DNA of 64,000 nt from JBCBKU01 sp965267475 (GTDB taxonomy: Bacteria > Pseudomonadota > Alphaproteobacteria > Rhodobacterales > Rhodobacteraceae), in the NCBI GenBank assembly GCA_965267475.1, contig OZ254079.1, positions 1,488,001 to 1,552,000 of the forward strand. Reading direction: 5' to 3'. Shown piece by piece: positions 62,319-64,000 of the stretch (its first letter is position 1; every line of letters starts with the position of its first letter). The notes below the pieces were generated by a model, which did no database searches, was not told the DNA's origin, and saw nothing but the letters and a program-made list of their open reading frames with translations. Made by a program: the position numbers and the translations under genes.

Positions 62319-64000
62319 CTAGTGCCGCAGTCTCTTCCGTATGTTGGCTTCGGTGTCTTGGTGCTCAGCGTCGGCAAGATAGCCATCGCGCATTTCGCGG
62401 AGGACCTTGGCCACCTTTGGATGGGTGAACTCCATCGCAGCAGCCCAAGTCTCATATTGCGCCGCTAACTCCCGTTCTTGGTTGCCACCCTCACCACGCC
62501 AGTGCACTCCGCGCTGGTTGAATTTTCCAATGCGGAATCCTTCGCTCATCCTGCGATTGAGGGTTTGTTCCAGTGCGTCGCGAACTGGCTCACAGGGCCA
62601 AACGCCGTCAGCGCCAGTCGGTGCCTTCGCTAGGAGTTGTCCTATTTGGCCATCACCTATGTCGACACGCGCCCAATCCCTAAAGAACCGTTGCGCCGCC
62701 TCAATCCACTCAATTAGGTTCGCTGCCTTCAATTCACCATTTTCATCTCGGCCAGGCAACTTGTGCAGGCGATCAAGCAGTTTGTAGGCTTGCTCGGCTC
62801 TGGCCTTTATCAACTCCTGATCCCCAGTCCTGAAAGTTTCAGGATCCTCTGCATCATCAGACCGCTTGAACACAAAGGCGACCGCCTGGGCGAACATCTC
62901 TGGGTTGTCGTTTATTTGCTGTTCAAGGTTCGGGATGGAACCTTCTTCCCTCTCTAGCAACGCCAGATACCGAAATTCCAGCGTTGCCATCTCTGAGACA
63001 CCAATTTCTCCAGTCTTGTTCAGGTGTTTGAGAGCCTCTTTGATGGCGTAACCTTCCATGTGGTTCGCTCTGAAATCCTCCGATGATACGGCGGCCTGAC
63101 TCAGTATGCGATAAATCGTTCTTGGAGGGATTGCGGAGAGTTCAAACCTGATCAACTCAAAGGTCGCGCGTGGCCGCCCAACTTCGAGCAGGCGATCAAC
63201 AGCATAGTTCAATTCTCGCGGTGACTCACGCAAGAAACCAGGATTGACCTTTTGCCAGTATTCCGTGCTGGCGTTGTTGCCGAGGGTTTCGATGAATTCC
63301 CAGGTTTGGCTTCCGAATGGTGTCAGCAGCAGGAGTGGCAATAGCCGTGGGGGATCGGGTTGGTGCTTCAGCACGCCTAGAAGCTCAATCATGCTCCCGA
63401 GTTGATGAGTTCGGTGCAGCAAACCCGACAACAGCGCACGATCTTGATGCGACAGCTCAACTGGGTCATCTGTCATGACTTCATGAATCAGGCTCAGCCG
63501 CTCCTCTATTGAAGCAAGCACCTCGGCGGCGAACCACCCGACCTGGAAGGCGCCCTCGCCAACCCGTGCCAGCCGAACCAAACCGGAAACACCCTCGGAC
63601 TGGTAGATTTCGACTGTGGCAGCGCGGCGCGCCTCCGAAATTCGAGCATCCCGAGCTTGGCCGATTATATCCTCTTCATCGCCATCTAGCTCATCCGCAG
63701 ACCACTCGACCCAGTTTGTCAAGAACAACCAAGAATGCCTTTGTACGAGGTCGTTGGGTTGGAGCGCATCATATGCACGTTTCGCAGCCACGAGCGAATT
63801 GGCATTGTCTTTTTGCTCATTAGCCTGGTCTCTCTGCCTCCTTGCTCGCCGAGTCATCGTGTATCGACGCACTGTTTCACGCAGACTGGCCTTTTCAGCC
63901 TCGGTGGCTGATAGAGCCCATTCATCCACGAGTTTCCACACAGCTTCTTGGTCTTCGACCAAGAACGAGCTGGCACAACGAATTAGGTCGCCGAGCGTCT
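62319..64000 (-). CDS. C-terminal part of a large unidentified protein
   Basis: A minus-strand frame runs 560 codons from the stop at 62319 and stays open to the window edge, so the apparent TTG start at 63962 is not a real start: the codons before it read SLGDL-like TLGDLIRCASSF. The protein is acidic and mostly helical, with no motif I recognise and no membrane segments, and looks like repeat or STAND-type helical segments. It lies 240 bases upstream of the Septu-like pair and may be part of the same defence island. Confidence 0.75.
   Translation of the reverse strand, partial: TLGDLIRCASSFLVEDQEAVWKLVDEWALSATEAEKASLRETVRRYTMTRRARRQRDQANEQKDNANSLVAAKRAYDALQPNDLVQRHSWLFLTNWVEWSADELDGDEEDIIGQARDARISEARRAATVEIYQSEGVSGLVRLARVGEGAFQVGWFAAEVLASIEERLSLIHEVMTDDPVELSHQDRALLSGLLHRTHQLGSMIELLGVLKHQPDPPRLLPLLLLTPFGSQTWEFIETLGNNASTEYWQKVNPGFLRESPRELNYAVDRLLEVGRPRATFELIRFELSAIPPRTIYRILSQAAVSSEDFRANHMEGYAIKEALKHLNKTGEIGVSEMATLEFRYLALLEREEGSIPNLEQQINDNPEMFAQAVAFVFKRSDDAEDPETFRTGDQELIKARAEQAYKLLDRLHKLPGRDENGELKAANLIEWIEAAQRFFRDWARVDIGDGQIGQLLAKAPTGADGVWPCEPVRDALEQTLNRRMSEGFRIGKFNQRGVHWRGEGGNQERELAAQYETWAAAMEFTHPKVAKVLREMRDGYLADAEHQDTEANIRKRLRH

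Overview
The window looks like chromosome of a marine alphaproteobacterium of the Roseobacter/Rhodobacteraceae type. This is inferred from the GC-rich coding style, tightly overlapped operons (ATGA and GTGA junctions), several TRAP and sugar ABC transporters, an HWE-kinase bacteriophytochrome, and short interspersed intergenic repeats containing GCGGAC-like cores. No species can be named from sequence alone.

Positions 1-25,670 read as ordinary chromosome. In order they hold: a DUF1178 gene fragment; an HDAC-family deacetylase with a 2H phosphoesterase (thpR); a threonine dehydratase-like gene coupled to kdsA; a complete bufferin (copper-binding RiPP) operon bufA1-bufB-bufC-bufD; a bacteriophytochrome kinase coupled to a heme oxygenase; and a large divergent carbohydrate locus. 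That locus has a ROK regulator, a PIG-L/amidotransferase-like fusion and an EamA exporter on the + strand. On the - strand it has a complete sugar ABC transporter, an argininosuccinate lyase-family enzyme and a PfkB kinase. A 38-bp nested inverted repeat sits between the two arms. A dctPQM TRAP operon with a divergent GntR regulator follows.

At 25,674 a 42-nt 5' fragment of a tRNA-Gly(TCC)-like gene abuts five helically phased TATCA repeats and a tyrosine recombinase. This is the apparent left end of an integrated element carrying an AlpA-like excisionase and two further accessory proteins. From about 29 to 39 kb the DNA is a patchwork: a decayed IS3-family element, a second truncated transposase, NTF2-fold and GAF proteins, a NIT-domain chemoreceptor, a CBS protein, an orphan LacI regulator, and long gene-poor stretches with a duplicated 36-bp repeat.

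Positions 39.7-54 kb are catabolic. A GntR-Asp/Glu racemase-enolase superfamily-ThDP enzyme operon is divergent from a DadA-like oxidoreductase-TRAP-BASS transporter operon, with a 12-bp palindrome between them. A complete glycerol-3-phosphate-type ugpBAEC operon follows.

Positions 54-64 kb are again accessory. They hold a TetR regulator facing a secreted NTF2-like protein and a DUF5519 protein, a second tyrosine recombinase, two copies of a 69-bp repeat bracketing that segment, a CopD-like/DUF3817 pair with a TetR regulator, and a Septu-like ATPase/HNH antiphage pair. Upstream of that pair lies the C-terminal part of a large unidentified protein that runs off the right edge.

A recurring design is visible. 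In five operons a strong hairpin lies just after the first gene (a solute-binding protein or the bufferin precursor), which would let that gene be expressed above the genes that follow. No rRNA, intact tRNA, CRISPR array or replication origin was seen.
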